DNA from: a virus
Strand: one strand, 5' to 3'
IMG/VR virus record: IMGVR_UViG_3300032116_001062
Location: 1 to 27,906 of that record
Length of the DNA stretch: 27,906 nucleotides
The notes under the pieces are model-generated. The model searched no databases. It was not told where the DNA came from and saw only the letters and a list, made by a program, of their open reading frames with translations. The position numbers and the translations under genes are program-made. Positions 16,050 through 24,553 of the stretch are shown piece after piece (the first letter of the stretch is position 1; each line of letters begins with the position of its first letter).

Positions 16050-19028
16050 ATGGGACATTTAGATGAAGCCAACTGGGCAAAAAATTATCCAGATGATCTA
16101 AACAAAGACAATAAGATTAAAACTGGTCAAGATTATTTTACAATACCAGTTGTTAATTTAAAAATTGACCAGCCATATTCTTTTAATTTTCAATGGGTTT
16201 ATGCAGATGGTACAGTTAGCCCATGGTCTGATGGTTTGTCTTTAACAACCGCTAAACTTCCAACACTAGCCGCACCTAAATTTTTAAATACAGATTTAAG
16301 TTATTTTAATGGTCAGTTAATTATTACTTGGAATGGGCAAGATGCAAATGGACAACCATACACTAAAGCATTTGACAGAGTAAATATATATATAAAAGAT
16401 GAAACATTAGTAGGCTCCCCCTATAGGCTTGTAGGATTTTTAAAATCTGCTGGAACTATACGTGTAGCAGTTCCACCTCGTGCCCATAGTGTAAAGTTAA
16501 CAGTAGTTTCAGTTGATGGAGTAGAGTCTGATTTTAGTACCGCCCAATTTGAAACACCTAAATTAATTCCAAATACTTTACCAACATCAGTAACTGGATC
16601 CTGGGTAGGCACAAATTTTAAAGTTTCTTTTACTCATAATCCAGCAGAAGAATTTTTTAATTTATATAAAGTAACACTTACAGCAGGCGGAACCTCAAAG
16701 GTTTTTGATGTAGCACCAGTTCCAGGAACTTCATCTCAATCATTTACTCTTAGCCTTTCACAAAACAGAGCGGCTTTTGGAGTACCTCAAACTTCATTTA
16801 GCGGTTCAGTAAAAACTGTTAATATATATAATAACGAAGGTTCAGAGGTTACATTCTCAGCAGTAAATTATGTAAACACATTGCCTGCAGCTACTATTTT
16901 AGCAACACCAATCAGTAATGGATATAGTGTTTCTTATACAACTCCTGCAGATGCAACATTTAATACAATAGAAATAGAAGAGGTTGAGTCAACAAGCTCA
17001 ACTGCTCCAACAACTGGATTTCAAACAATATTTTCTGGATCAACCAATCCAGCAGTAGTCATTGTACCAAACACAAATAAGAGATGGGTTCGTGCAAGGT
17101 TTTCTAATAATATAGGAAGCTATGGAGTATATGGAGAAGCCGTTGCAGTTACCCCTACAAGTCCAGTTGTTGTAGATAACGATGGTCCTCCAGATGTATC
17201 ATCAGTCACAACTTCTGGAGGATTAGATAACAGCGGTACAGTCGGATTTAACGGATACGCAGATATATCTTGGCCCGCAGTAACAACTGGCGGTATTCGT
17301 GGATATAGAATTCGATATAGACCAATTACTACTCCAGAATCAAGTTATTCTTATGCAGATTCTCCAGGAAGTGGTACTTCGTACAGACTTGCTGGCTTAG
17401 GAGCAGGACTAGTATATGAGATAGCAGTTGCAACATATGATGAGTATAATAATACTTCCTCTAATTATGTTTCTGGATCTAATGTTACTGTAGGAGGAAC
17501 CCCATATATTGCAAGTACTGTAGATGTTACTGGTTATTTTAAAGCAAAAGCAAATCCTACAGATGCAGATAGTACAGCTTTTAAATTTGGTTATGGCGTA
17601 GATACTGGGAAACGAGGCTTAGTATTTAATCCTAATAATTATTGGTATATAGATTCATCTCAATCGGCTTCATTAAAAGTTGGCGGAGCTACAACAAATT
17701 ACATAGAATGGAATGGCTCCTCATTTGTTATAGATGGAGACCTAAGAGCAAAGAAAGGTTCTTTTAGCGGAAACGTAAGCATAGCAAGCGGTGCTTCTAT
17801 CTACAGCGGCTCTCTTGTAAATAATACAGTTACAGCCACAGGGGATACTGGTGGATCTTTAAGTGGAGCTGGCTACATATTAAATTCATCTGGTTTAACA
17901 TTTAGCTCTGCATCAGTTTCTGGAATAACAACAATTGATGCAACCACTGGAAAGCTCACTACTGCTAGTGCAAACATTGGAGGCTGGGATGTAAACTCAA
18001 GCACAATAAATAACACTTCAAGCAGCGGAACTGTAACACTTGATTCAAGCAATGCTCAAATAAGATTAACAAGCCCATCTTATACTGCTGGTATAGCAAC
18101 TCCAAACACAAACTCCGCTAGCGATATTGTTTTTTGGGCAGGCGGAGCTAGAAGTACTGATGCTAACTTTTATGTAAAAGCAGACGGAACTGTTGTAATG
18201 AAGTCTGCAATTATAACTGGATATGCCTCATCAGGCGATATTCCAGATGTTTCTGGATTCATTACCGCAGGACAAGTTAATGCAAATGTAACAAGTATTG
18301 ATGGAAGTAAAATAACAACAGGTATTATAAAAAGCAACAATCATTCTGGCACTAATGACGGATCTGATTTTTCTACTTCTGGAACAGCAATTAATCTAAC
18401 TGGCGGAGGAATATCAGCAAAGAACTTTAGATTAACATCTGGAGGAGACGCATTCTTTAACGGAACTGTATTTTCAAGTATATCTTTATCTGCTCCTTCT
18501 ATTACTGGTGGAACAATTGGTGGAGCAACAATTACTGTTTCAGATTCTTTTACTTCAAGTGGACTTTACTCTGCAGATGATAATTTAACAGAAGGAGCGG
18601 ATAATGATGCTAATGGCTCCGTAAGCACAATTGGAAGTGGAACAACATCTGCTACTCTTTCAATAACTGGAGGAAAAATTAGCTCTAACTCAACATTAAG
18701 ATTAGAGGGGGCAAGTTATACAGAAATTTTATCTGGCGGAACACAGTCCGCAATGTTTTCAAATACAAGATCATCTATGCAATTTAGTACTGGACTGTAC
18801 CTTGGAGACCCAACTAAATCATCTCAATCAAATGTTCAGTCTACTGGCTCAAGCAGAGTTCCATGGATAAGCTTAGACGCAAGTCTTCGTTTAAGAAAAG
18901 GAGCGCCACTACTATACCCTGGCGGAACCGCTGGTGCATATGTAAGAAATATTTATATTAAGCAAACAAGTGCTACAACTATCAGTAATACTACTGGTAA
19001 CATCGGAGATATTTATATCACATATTAG
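16050..19028 (+). CDS. Large tail adhesin with fibronectin III-type domains and a beta-helical C terminus
   Basis: A 992-residue protein whose ATG directly abuts the previous stop; no clear ribosome binding site, so coupling is likely. Residues ~30-175 and ~376-484 look like fibronectin III domains (for example ADISWPAV, GYRIRYRP, YEIAVATYDEYNN). From ~560 onward the sequence becomes Ser/Thr/Gly-rich and repetitive (SGNVSIASGASIYSGSL; IGGWDVNSSTI), typical of trimeric beta-helical fiber shafts. The C-terminal ~60 residues (WISLDASLRLRKGAP, then IYIKQTSATT) form a compact end domain suited to receptor contact. Function as receptor-binding or side-fiber protein is inferred. Confidence 0.75.
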   Translation: MGHLDEANWAKNYPDDLNKDNKIKTGQDYFTIPVVNLKIDQPYSFNFQWVYADGTVSPWSDGLSLTTAKLPTLAAPKFLNTDLSYFNGQLIITWNGQDANGQPYTKAFDRVNIYIKDETLVGSPYRLVGFLKSAGTIRVAVPPRAHSVKLTVVSVDGVESDFSTAQFETPKLIPNTLPTSVTGSWVGTNFKVSFTHNPAEEFFNLYKVTLTAGGTSKVFDVAPVPGTSSQSFTLSLSQNRAAFGVPQTSFSGSVKTVNIYNNEGSEVTFSAVNYVNTLPAATILATPISNGYSVSYTTPADATFNTIEIEEVESTSSTAPTTGFQTIFSGSTNPAVVIVPNTNKRWVRARFSNNIGSYGVYGEAVAVTPTSPVVVDNDGPPDVSSVTTSGGLDNSGTVGFNGYADISWPAVTTGGIRGYRIRYRPITTPESSYSYADSPGSGTSYRLAGLGAGLVYEIAVATYDEYNNTSSNYVSGSNVTVGGTPYIASTVDVTGYFKAKANPTDADSTAFKFGYGVDTGKRGLVFNPNNYWYIDSSQSASLKVGGATTNYIEWNGSSFVIDGDLRAKKGSFSGNVSIASGASIYSGSLVNNTVTATGDTGGSLSGAGYILNSSGLTFSSASVSGITTIDATTGKLTTASANIGGWDVNSSTINNTSSSGTVTLDSSNAQIRLTSPSYTAGIATPNTNSASDIVFWAGGARSTDANFYVKADGTVVMKSAIITGYASSGDIPDVSGFITAGQVNANVTSIDGSKITTGIIKSNNHSGTNDGSDFSTSGTAINLTGGGISAKNFRLTSGGDAFFNGTVFSSISLSAPSITGGTIGGATITVSDSFTSSGLYSADDNLTEGADNDANGSVSTIGSGTTSATLSITGGKISSNSTLRLEGASYTEILSGGTQSAMFSNTRSSMQFSTGLYLGDPTKSSQSNVQSTGSSRVPWISLDASLRLRKGAPLLYPGGTAGAYVRNIYIKQTSATTISNTTGNIGDIYITY

Positions 19029-19036
19029 GATGACAA

Positions 19037-22027
19037 ATGCCAATATACACTAAAAAATCTGACGGAACGTGGTCAACAAATGCAAAAAAGATATTTGTTA
19101 AGGCTGCCGACGGGCTATGGAAATCTGCAACCAGATTGCTTGCAAAAACTCCAAGCGGTTGGGTACAGATGTGGCCAGGAGATGCTCCAGCAAACAATCC
19201 TAATGATCCAGTTAATATAAGATTAAATAGTTATAGCGGCACAGTAGCATCAAGTCCACAATTTATAAACACTGTTTTATATGGACATGACAATAATGGA
19301 GCAAGCGTAATTGGAGCTACTCCTATAACTATTACAAATAGAAAGATGCAATTAGCAACAGATAATACTGGACAAACTGATCGATATCAGGTAGAGTCAA
19401 CAGATATTTATGATTTGACAAGCAATTCGGAGTCAAACGTTGCAGAAAAAAGATTTTATGCAGATGCATGGTGGTTGTTTTATCAGCTAGATGCAACAAA
19501 TATTTGGGGAACAACTAGAATATTTTCTGCTAATCCAATTAAAATTATAAAACAGCAACCTACATTTAGCGCAAACTCACCGTCCCTGTCTGGAGATTAT
19601 TCTGGAACAAACCCGTTTCTTTCTTTAAGCTTTTCATTCAGCGATACATGGTGGAAGTCGGCAGATCTTTCTAGATCGTATATTAAATGGTGGCAAAATA
19701 CTTCTAAAACACCAGGTGGGACACCACTTAAAACTACATATATAGACGTAATATCTGGACTTTCTACTACTAGAAGTGGCGGAGTATACGAAGATTATGA
19801 TGGCTCAGGAACAACAGTAAGCGGAAACGATTATTATACAGTAAATGGCGGTATCCCAGCTGGACAATATATCATAGCAGAAGTTGTTTTAATTAATTCA
19901 TATACAGATCATTACAACTCACCAGTATCCGCTTTTGTTTCATCTGGAGACAATCCTACGATAACAGACTTGTCAGTATTAGATGATAACGGAAATAGCG
20001 TCGTAGATAATCAATCCCCAGCTAGAATAATGTCAGATGGGTATTTAAATTTTACAGCAACAGTTTCAGATGCAGCGTCATCTACATATTATTTACTAGA
20101 ACCAAGAATGTATAACTGGGTAAACGGAAGCACTTATGAGTTTAATACGTCTACAGTAATAGGAAGCAATTCATGGCCCACCGATTTGACTCCATATTCT
20201 ACTGTACTAAATGGAACTACGGCAACTGTAAAATGGAGAATATATATTGATGCAAACACATTGTATGCTATTGGAGGTCCAACATATTCAGGAGGACAGG
20301 CTAGGTGGCAATTTGAATTTAGAGTAAGTGCACGAGCATCTTCAACTGCAACAAATGCTTCGGCTTCTTATTTTACAGGAATTGCGTCTCTTGGCGGAGA
20401 CACCGTATATCTTCAAGGACTAGATCTCCCAGCAATGGTTAATGTTCATCCGTCTTCCGCAATGACATTAAACGTAAGTTCTACAACACCATCTCTAGGA
20501 TCATCTGTAACGTTTTCTGGAACAACAGTGGGATATCCAACTTCAACATATTCGTCTTTTCCAAGAAGATATATAATAGAGTATGGAGATGGAACCGACA
20601 GTGGTTGGCAATATTTTTCAACTGGCACAAGTAATCCAAGCTTTTCTGGAATAACAAAAACATATTCTAACGCTGGCACTTATACGGCTACATTAAAATG
20701 GGAACCTCAAGGAGATCCATCTAGAAGCACACGGTCTAGAACAATTACAGTTGCTGCAGCACCTACAAAACTTGCAACACCAACAAATGTTTCGGCTACC
20801 GACACCAGAACAGATGGAGTAAATATAACCTGGAGTGCTGTTTCTGGAGCTGATTATTACGGAGTATGGTATGGTCCTCCAGCACCAAGTTATGACAGCA
20901 ACCCAGACTTTGGAGGACCAAACAACCCAAGCGTTATTACAGGAACTTCATATCTAGATACTGCTATTGGAAGTGGAGTTACAAGAGATTATTACGTTCA
21001 AGCATTTCGAACAAATAATCCAACTGGAACAAAATCAGAATGGAGTGCTGGAGATTCTGGAACAAGAGCAGTTGCTAGTACCCCTCCAAGTGGTGGTAGC
21101 GTTAGCCTAAGCCCTTCAGGAACCGTACAAGCAAGAACAACAATAACCGCAAGTGTTACTGCAATGACTGGCACTGCAACAATAACATATTTTACATCAA
21201 TTCGTAAAAGAACAGGTTCTGCTCCTACATCAATTACAGATGGGACAGAAGTGGCAAGCGGAACTGGGACTGGAAATGTTGCTACACACGTTATTACAGA
21301 CAGTGAAGCGTCTGGAACACCAGACCAATTTAGAGCTTTTACCACTGGAACAAATAGCGCTGGCAGTAATACAGTAGCATCTAATACAGTTATATCAACT
21401 CCATATGTTGAACCTGTAGTTACTCCATCAGGAGGAACCGCAACTTCTACTCCATCAACTGGAACTGCTGGAACAACAACTTATATAGGATCTACATCAG
21501 GATGGTCTGGATCACCAACGTCATATTCATACTCATGGCAATATTTTTCTCAAAGCTCATTTTCTTGGGTGGCAGTGGCTTCTGGAAGCTCGTTTTCTCC
21601 TGCATCTAATATAAATACTTTATATCCAAATTATGGTTGGCAACTATCTGTTGGAGCAACAAATTCAGCAGGTACTGGATATGCAACAACATCTATTACG
21701 GTTAATAGTCCAGCAACTCCTTCAATTCCAGCTACACCAACAAATGTTGCTGTAAGCACCAGTGGTCTCGTAACTTGGGATGCAGTTTCTGGTGCGGATA
21801 CTTATGAGGTATTAAATTATACAGATCGTTCCTCAGCCCCAGCCAACACAACTAACCGCCTTGGTCCGTATACTACTACAGGCATAACTGGAACATCTTT
21901 ACAGCTTAGCTCTACTCAAGGGTACGCAGGCTCAAATAATTATGCAAGAGCGCAGGTAAGGGCTAGAAATTCTGCTGGTGTGTCAACATATTCAGCATGG
22001 TTTCCATCAAGCACAACTTATGTATAG
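19037..22027 (+). CDS. Large tail adhesin with W-rich N-terminal anchor, PKD and fibronectin III domains
   Basis: A 996-residue protein. The first ~48 residues contain three short repeats of the form K-x-x-DG-x-W (KKSDGTW, KAADGLW, KTPSGW), probably the attachment to the tail. Residues ~475-575 match a PKD domain: SVTFSGTTVGY, then IIEYGDGTDSGW, then KTYSNAGTYTATLKW. Fibronectin III domains follow at ~578-685 (NITWSAVSGADYYGVWYG) and ~895-996 (LVTWDAVSGADTYEVLNY), with two Ig-like stretches between them. The domain chain ends without an enzymatic module. A short ribosome binding site (agga, 19028-19031) precedes the ATG. Likely a surface-exposed binding protein of the tail tip. Confidence 0.75.
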   Translation: MPIYTKKSDGTWSTNAKKIFVKAADGLWKSATRLLAKTPSGWVQMWPGDAPANNPNDPVNIRLNSYSGTVASSPQFINTVLYGHDNNGASVIGATPITITNRKMQLATDNTGQTDRYQVESTDIYDLTSNSESNVAEKRFYADAWWLFYQLDATNIWGTTRIFSANPIKIIKQQPTFSANSPSLSGDYSGTNPFLSLSFSFSDTWWKSADLSRSYIKWWQNTSKTPGGTPLKTTYIDVISGLSTTRSGGVYEDYDGSGTTVSGNDYYTVNGGIPAGQYIIAEVVLINSYTDHYNSPVSAFVSSGDNPTITDLSVLDDNGNSVVDNQSPARIMSDGYLNFTATVSDAASSTYYLLEPRMYNWVNGSTYEFNTSTVIGSNSWPTDLTPYSTVLNGTTATVKWRIYIDANTLYAIGGPTYSGGQARWQFEFRVSARASSTATNASASYFTGIASLGGDTVYLQGLDLPAMVNVHPSSAMTLNVSSTTPSLGSSVTFSGTTVGYPTSTYSSFPRRYIIEYGDGTDSGWQYFSTGTSNPSFSGITKTYSNAGTYTATLKWEPQGDPSRSTRSRTITVAAAPTKLATPTNVSATDTRTDGVNITWSAVSGADYYGVWYGPPAPSYDSNPDFGGPNNPSVITGTSYLDTAIGSGVTRDYYVQAFRTNNPTGTKSEWSAGDSGTRAVASTPPSGGSVSLSPSGTVQARTTITASVTAMTGTATITYFTSIRKRTGSAPTSITDGTEVASGTGTGNVATHVITDSEASGTPDQFRAFTTGTNSAGSNTVASNTVISTPYVEPVVTPSGGTATSTPSTGTAGTTTYIGSTSGWSGSPTSYSYSWQYFSQSSFSWVAVASGSSFSPASNINTLYPNYGWQLSVGATNSAGTGYATTSITVNSPATPSIPATPTNVAVSTSGLVTWDAVSGADTYEVLNYTDRSSAPANTTNRLGPYTTTGITGTSLQLSSTQGYAGSNNYARAQVRARNSAGVSTYSAWFPSSTTYV

Positions 22028-22035
22028 GAGAATAT

Positions 22036-22227
22036 ATGCTTACTAATGAAGAAAAAATAGATTTTATTATTAATCGCATTAATAATATAGATGCTCAAAT
22101 TAAGTCTTTTATAGATAATGCAGAACTCTGCGCTGGAAAGTATGTGATAGAAGAAGAGGTTTTAACCTGTAATATAAAAAAGAAGGCTCTAGCTCAGGAG
22201 TTAGACCTATTGACTAATCAAGGTTAA
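22036..22227 (+). CDS. Small coiled-coil protein, paralog of the next gene
   Basis: A 63-residue, mostly helical protein beginning MLTNEEKIDFIINRINN. The start at 22036 is preferred because aggaga (22026-22031) sits right before it; a longer reading from 21997 would overlap the adhesin and lack such a site. Residues 2-25 align by eye with the beginning of the next gene product (LTNEEK, then hydrophobic residues at matching spacing). Two cysteines are present. Position after the adhesins suggests a tail-fiber accessory or chaperone, but nothing shows this directly. Confidence 0.7.
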   Translation: MLTNEEKIDFIINRINNIDAQIKSFIDNAELCAGKYVIEEEVLTCNIKKKALAQELDLLTNQG

Positions 22228-22250
22228 ATGATATAATTATGAAAGGAGGT
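22210..22250 (+). promoter_or_regulatory. Strong promoter and perfect ribosome binding site before the small-protein cassette
   Basis: TTGACT (22210-22215) and TATAAT (22232-22237) are separated by 16 bp, matching the housekeeping consensus at 11 of 12 positions. The -35 overlaps the end of the upstream gene. Transcription should start near 22244, next to a full AAGGAGGT ribosome binding site (22243-22250) six bases from the ATG. Confidence 0.75.
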
Positions 22251-22255
22251 ATACC

Positions 22256-22486
22256 ATGGCTATTGAATTAACAAATGAAGAGAAGCTAAACATTGTAAAC
22301 CAGCATATTAAATCTGTAGATTACAACATTTACGGATTACAACTGGATTTACTGGAAGCTCAAGCAGTTGATGCACCAGATCAAACACAGATCTCTTCTC
22401 TAAATAGCAGAATTTCTTCTGCTAATGCACGAAGAGTAGTACTTGTCACAGAAAGAAATTCTTTGACACCTCAATCAGAAGAGTAA
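22256..22486 (+). CDS. Small coiled-coil protein, paralog of the previous gene
   Basis: A 76-residue helical protein that begins MAIELTNEEKLNIVNQHIKS. Its N-terminal helix resembles that of the preceding 63-residue protein, indicating a tandem duplication. A polar hinge (VDAPDQTQ, ~41-48) separates two helices, suggesting a helical hairpin. It has the best ribosome binding site in the window apart from the tube gene, and a near-consensus promoter, so strong expression is expected. That level fits a structural or scaffolding role better than a regulatory one. Not recognised as a named family. Confidence 0.75.
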   Translation: MAIELTNEEKLNIVNQHIKSVDYNIYGLQLDLLEAQAVDAPDQTQISSLNSRISSANARRVVLVTERNSLTPQSEE

Positions 22487-22491
22487 AATAA

Positions 22492-22698
22492 ATGTCAGAT
22501 AAAGTTCAACTAGTTATAACAGCATTACAGCAAAGAATAGGCGAACTAGTTTCTAATTACGAAACTCAAATTGCTATATTACGTGCAGACTATACAAATG
22601 CTTTAGAAGAGTTAAATAAAAAAGAGAAAGAAGCAGATGATAAATTTGAAGCGAAAGAGGCCTACTCAGAGCACCTTAGCGATCTCGCAGCCGACTAA
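22492..22698 (+). CDS. Small coiled-coil protein
   Basis: A 68-residue protein with a continuous heptad-like pattern from residue 4 to 60 (LVITALQQRIGELVSNYETQ, then a Lys/Glu-rich LNKKEKEADDKFEAKE). It starts five bases after the stop of the previous gene, with agaagag as ribosome binding site. The last 62 nt overlap the next gene in a different frame, which is unusual here. Possible roles are trimerisation or chaperone partner for the neighbouring tail proteins; none is shown by the sequence. Confidence 0.7.
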   Translation: MSDKVQLVITALQQRIGELVSNYETQIAILRADYTNALEELNKKEKEADDKFEAKEAYSEHLSDLAAD

Positions 22699-23044
22699 TT
22701 TCCCTTCAGGTATCGCTGTTAAAACAGATAAAGATACATATTGGATTAAAGACGGCAAGAGGTATAAACTGATTTCAGATAGGGCCGCCCAGTCTTGGTG
22801 CTTTACTACGGTATTAGCAACTGAGGCGGCATTATCAGGAATTAAGCTTGTGGGTAAATTAGGCTTTCGAGACGGCACCTTGATTAAGAGTGTTGCAGAT
22901 GGTAAAATGTATCTAGTATCACAGAATAAACTGAGACACATTGTAGACCCAGATTCGTTTAATCGATATGGTCTTGATAGGTCAAAAATGATCGAGGTAT
23001 CTGAAAAAGAAATCTCGGCACATGATTTAGGAGAAAATATATAA
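22637..23044 (+). CDS. Small protein with surface-repeat-like modules
   Basis: A 135-residue protein whose C-terminal ~110 residues carry two modules of a repeat seen in bacterial surface and phage tail proteins: a Tyr-hydrophobic strand, a DGKRY or NKLRH turn, then a residue pattern ending in F-x-x-YG (YWIKDGKRYKLISD; YLVSQNKLRHIVDPDSFNRYG). The start is uncertain. ATG 22637 lies 62 nt inside the previous gene with a poor ribosome binding site, and TTG 22646 is the only nearby alternative; the conserved part begins near 22700. It overlaps the next gene by one base (TAATG). Probably a virion surface component. Confidence 0.65.
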   Translation: MINLKRKRPTQSTLAISQPTNFPSGIAVKTDKDTYWIKDGKRYKLISDRAAQSWCFTTVLATEAALSGIKLVGKLGFRDGTLIKSVADGKMYLVSQNKLRHIVDPDSFNRYGLDRSKMIEVSEKEISAHDLGENI

Positions 23045-23484
23045 TGAGTGAAACTTTTAACGATGGCGATCCAATTGATGCCACCCTGCTTCAAAAATTA
23101 AAAACAGATGTGGCAAAAGCCACAGCATTGGCGGGAAGAGCAGCAAGTGCTGGGTCTACCATTAATGTTGCTGGGGATATTATCAATAAAAGTGCAGCAG
23201 AAATTGTTACTCCTAAATTTTATGGAGGCAGGACTGAGGCAAAGATTCCTTTAAAAGCTGGAGCCTATGTTCCATTTACATGCGTTTTCCCAAAAGGATT
23301 CTTCAATAAGAAACCAATTGTTACTGTTAGTCCTTATGCGCCAGGCAAGACTAAAAATGATTGTCTAGCGTATGCCCCTCAAATTCTTTCTGTTAGTTTA
23401 GATTCAGCTGAAGGTAGAGTTAGAGTCCCATCAAATACACCTGTTGGGGACATATATATGTATTTTATAGCAGTCCAGAACTAA
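23044..23484 (+). CDS. Probable small tail fiber or receptor-contact protein
   Basis: A 146-residue protein, coupled to the previous gene by TAATG. Residues 1-60 are helical with an ATLLQKLKTDVAKATALAG stretch suited to trimerisation. The rest (~65-146) is a beta domain: IPLKAGAYVPFTCVFPKGFF, then PIVTVSPYAPG, then ILSVSLDSAEGRVRV and YMYFIAVQN. This strand pattern resembles the H-type lectin-like domains found at phage fiber tips. It closes the structural block and precedes the promoter and terminator region. The function is inferred from fold-like pattern and location. Confidence 0.6.
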   Translation: MSETFNDGDPIDATLLQKLKTDVAKATALAGRAASAGSTINVAGDIINKSAAEIVTPKFYGGRTEAKIPLKAGAYVPFTCVFPKGFFNKKPIVTVSPYAPGKTKNDCLAYAPQILSVSLDSAEGRVRVPSNTPVGDIYMYFIAVQN

Positions 23485-23488
23485 CCTA

Positions 23489-23516
23489 TTGACAACCTAG
23501 TTCTATATGCTACAAT
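23489..23516 (+). promoter_or_regulatory. Strong promoter upstream of the replication-type genes
   Basis: A perfect -35 TTGACA (23489-23494) and -10 TACAAT (23511-23516) are separated by 16 bp, five bases after the stop codon of the upstream gene. The start point would be near 23523, only a few bases before the hairpin at 23529-23553. Confidence 0.7.
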
Positions 23517-23528
23517 TTGTTAAATACC

Positions 23529-23553
23529 AAGTCACGGACTCGTGACTTTTTTT
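23529..23553 (+). terminator. Intrinsic terminator (or attenuator) just after a promoter
   Basis: The arms AAGTCACG (23529-23536) and CGTGACTT (23541-23548) form a perfect 8-bp stem around GACT, followed by a T7 run (23547-23553). It can end transcripts of the structural genes. Because a strong promoter lies directly upstream, it would also end transcripts from that promoter unless read through. Confidence 0.8.
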
Positions 23554-23567
23554 ACGTAAGGAAATAA

Positions 23568-24368
23568 ATGGCTAACGATTTAAAATGGATGCTATCTTCA
23601 GATCAGCAGTTTCCATATCAAGATGATAAGATGATTGCTCTGTGGTTTAAGGTTCTTAAATGGTTTAAGCCAGATGTAGTAGACTACCTTGGAGATACTG
23701 ACGATCAGGCATGTTACAGTAAATACACAGAAGGTCGTTCAGCAGAGTTTTTAAATTTACACAAGACAGATAGTCGTGATCTTATTGTTCCTATGATGCG
23801 TCATGAAGCAAAGGGCGCTAGAGAGTTTTATACAAAGACTCGTGAGATGTTACCAGAAGCTCAACTATTTTCTGCTCTTGGAAATCACGATGTTAGAATT
23901 TTTAATTATGTAGATGCAAAACTTCCAGATTATATTAATGAAGTAACTCCAGAAGCATTGTGGGGGCTAGACTCACTGGGATATGAATATATTTATTACG
24001 ATTCTTTACCTAAGCGGAGATTTGGAGATGTTCATGTTCATCATGGAATTTCAATTGCTGCAACTGGTTCTGTTCGTAAAGACATGGAAGATCTTCAAGT
24101 ATCATTAATTCGTGGGCACTCTCACAGAATTGCATCCCACCTTGTAACTTATGAACTAAGAAACAATGGTGAAGGTGAAACGCTTCGTGGATATGAGATT
24201 GGACATATGTGTGATGAAAAGGGTCCAGGAATGAAATATACTCAACACCACGATTGGCAAAAAGGATTTGCAATAGCACATATTGTAAATGATTATCCTC
24301 ATATTCAAATGATCCACGTTGCCCCAGATTACTCATGCGTTGTTGACGGGAAAGTCTTTGCGCTATGA
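23568..24368 (+). CDS. Calcineurin-like metallophosphoesterase
   Basis: A 266-residue enzyme predicted to hydrolyse phosphoesters with two metal ions. The metal-binding motifs are in order: SDQQ (D12, Q14), LGDTDD (D43, D46), GNHD (N106, H107), VHVHHG (H156-H159) and GHSH (H184, H186). The usual D-x-H first motif is D-x-Q here. The rest of the site is complete, so activity is likely. Substrate is unknown; related phage enzymes may act on nucleic acids or nucleotides. Ribosome binding site aagga (23558-23562) precedes ATG 23568. It is the first gene of the replication-side unit and overlaps the zinc-ribbon gene by four bases. Confidence 0.85.
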   Translation: MANDLKWMLSSDQQFPYQDDKMIALWFKVLKWFKPDVVDYLGDTDDQACYSKYTEGRSAEFLNLHKTDSRDLIVPMMRHEAKGAREFYTKTREMLPEAQLFSALGNHDVRIFNYVDAKLPDYINEVTPEALWGLDSLGYEYIYYDSLPKRRFGDVHVHHGISIAATGSVRKDMEDLQVSLIRGHSHRIASHLVTYELRNNGEGETLRGYEIGHMCDEKGPGMKYTQHHDWQKGFAIAHIVNDYPHIQMIHVAPDYSCVVDGKVFAL

Positions 24369-24553
24369 TGAAATGTCAAAAGTGTAGTGGTCGAGTATTT
24401 GTTGATAGAGTATTCTCTCAAAAATTACACACAGAATTATTTTGCATCCTTTGCGGCAAGCGTTGGATGGTCAACAAGGAGACAAGTGCATTTGGTAAAT
24501 GGCTAGAGAAAACAGACAGAGATTACGCAAAAAGTTCGTCTATTTCTTCTTAA
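24365..24553 (+). CDS. Zinc-ribbon protein
   Basis: A 62-residue protein with two CxxC knuckles (CQKC at residues 4-7 and CILC near 32-35), enough to bind one zinc ion. Such tiny ribbons usually bind nucleic acid or a partner protein. It starts inside the stop codon of the phosphoesterase gene (ATGA). The 3' end overlaps the following gene by 55 nt. An alternative ATG at 24368 would shorten it by one residue. Confidence 0.7.
   Translation: MMKCQKCSGRVFVDRVFSQKLHTELFCILCGKRWMVNKETSAFGKWLEKTDRDYAKSSSISS

Noticed and set aside
21997-22035. Upstream ATG extension of the first small coiled-coil gene
   Set aside because: It would overlap the adhesin gene by 31 nt; the internal ATG 22036 has an aggaga site directly before it and begins at the paralogous sequence.
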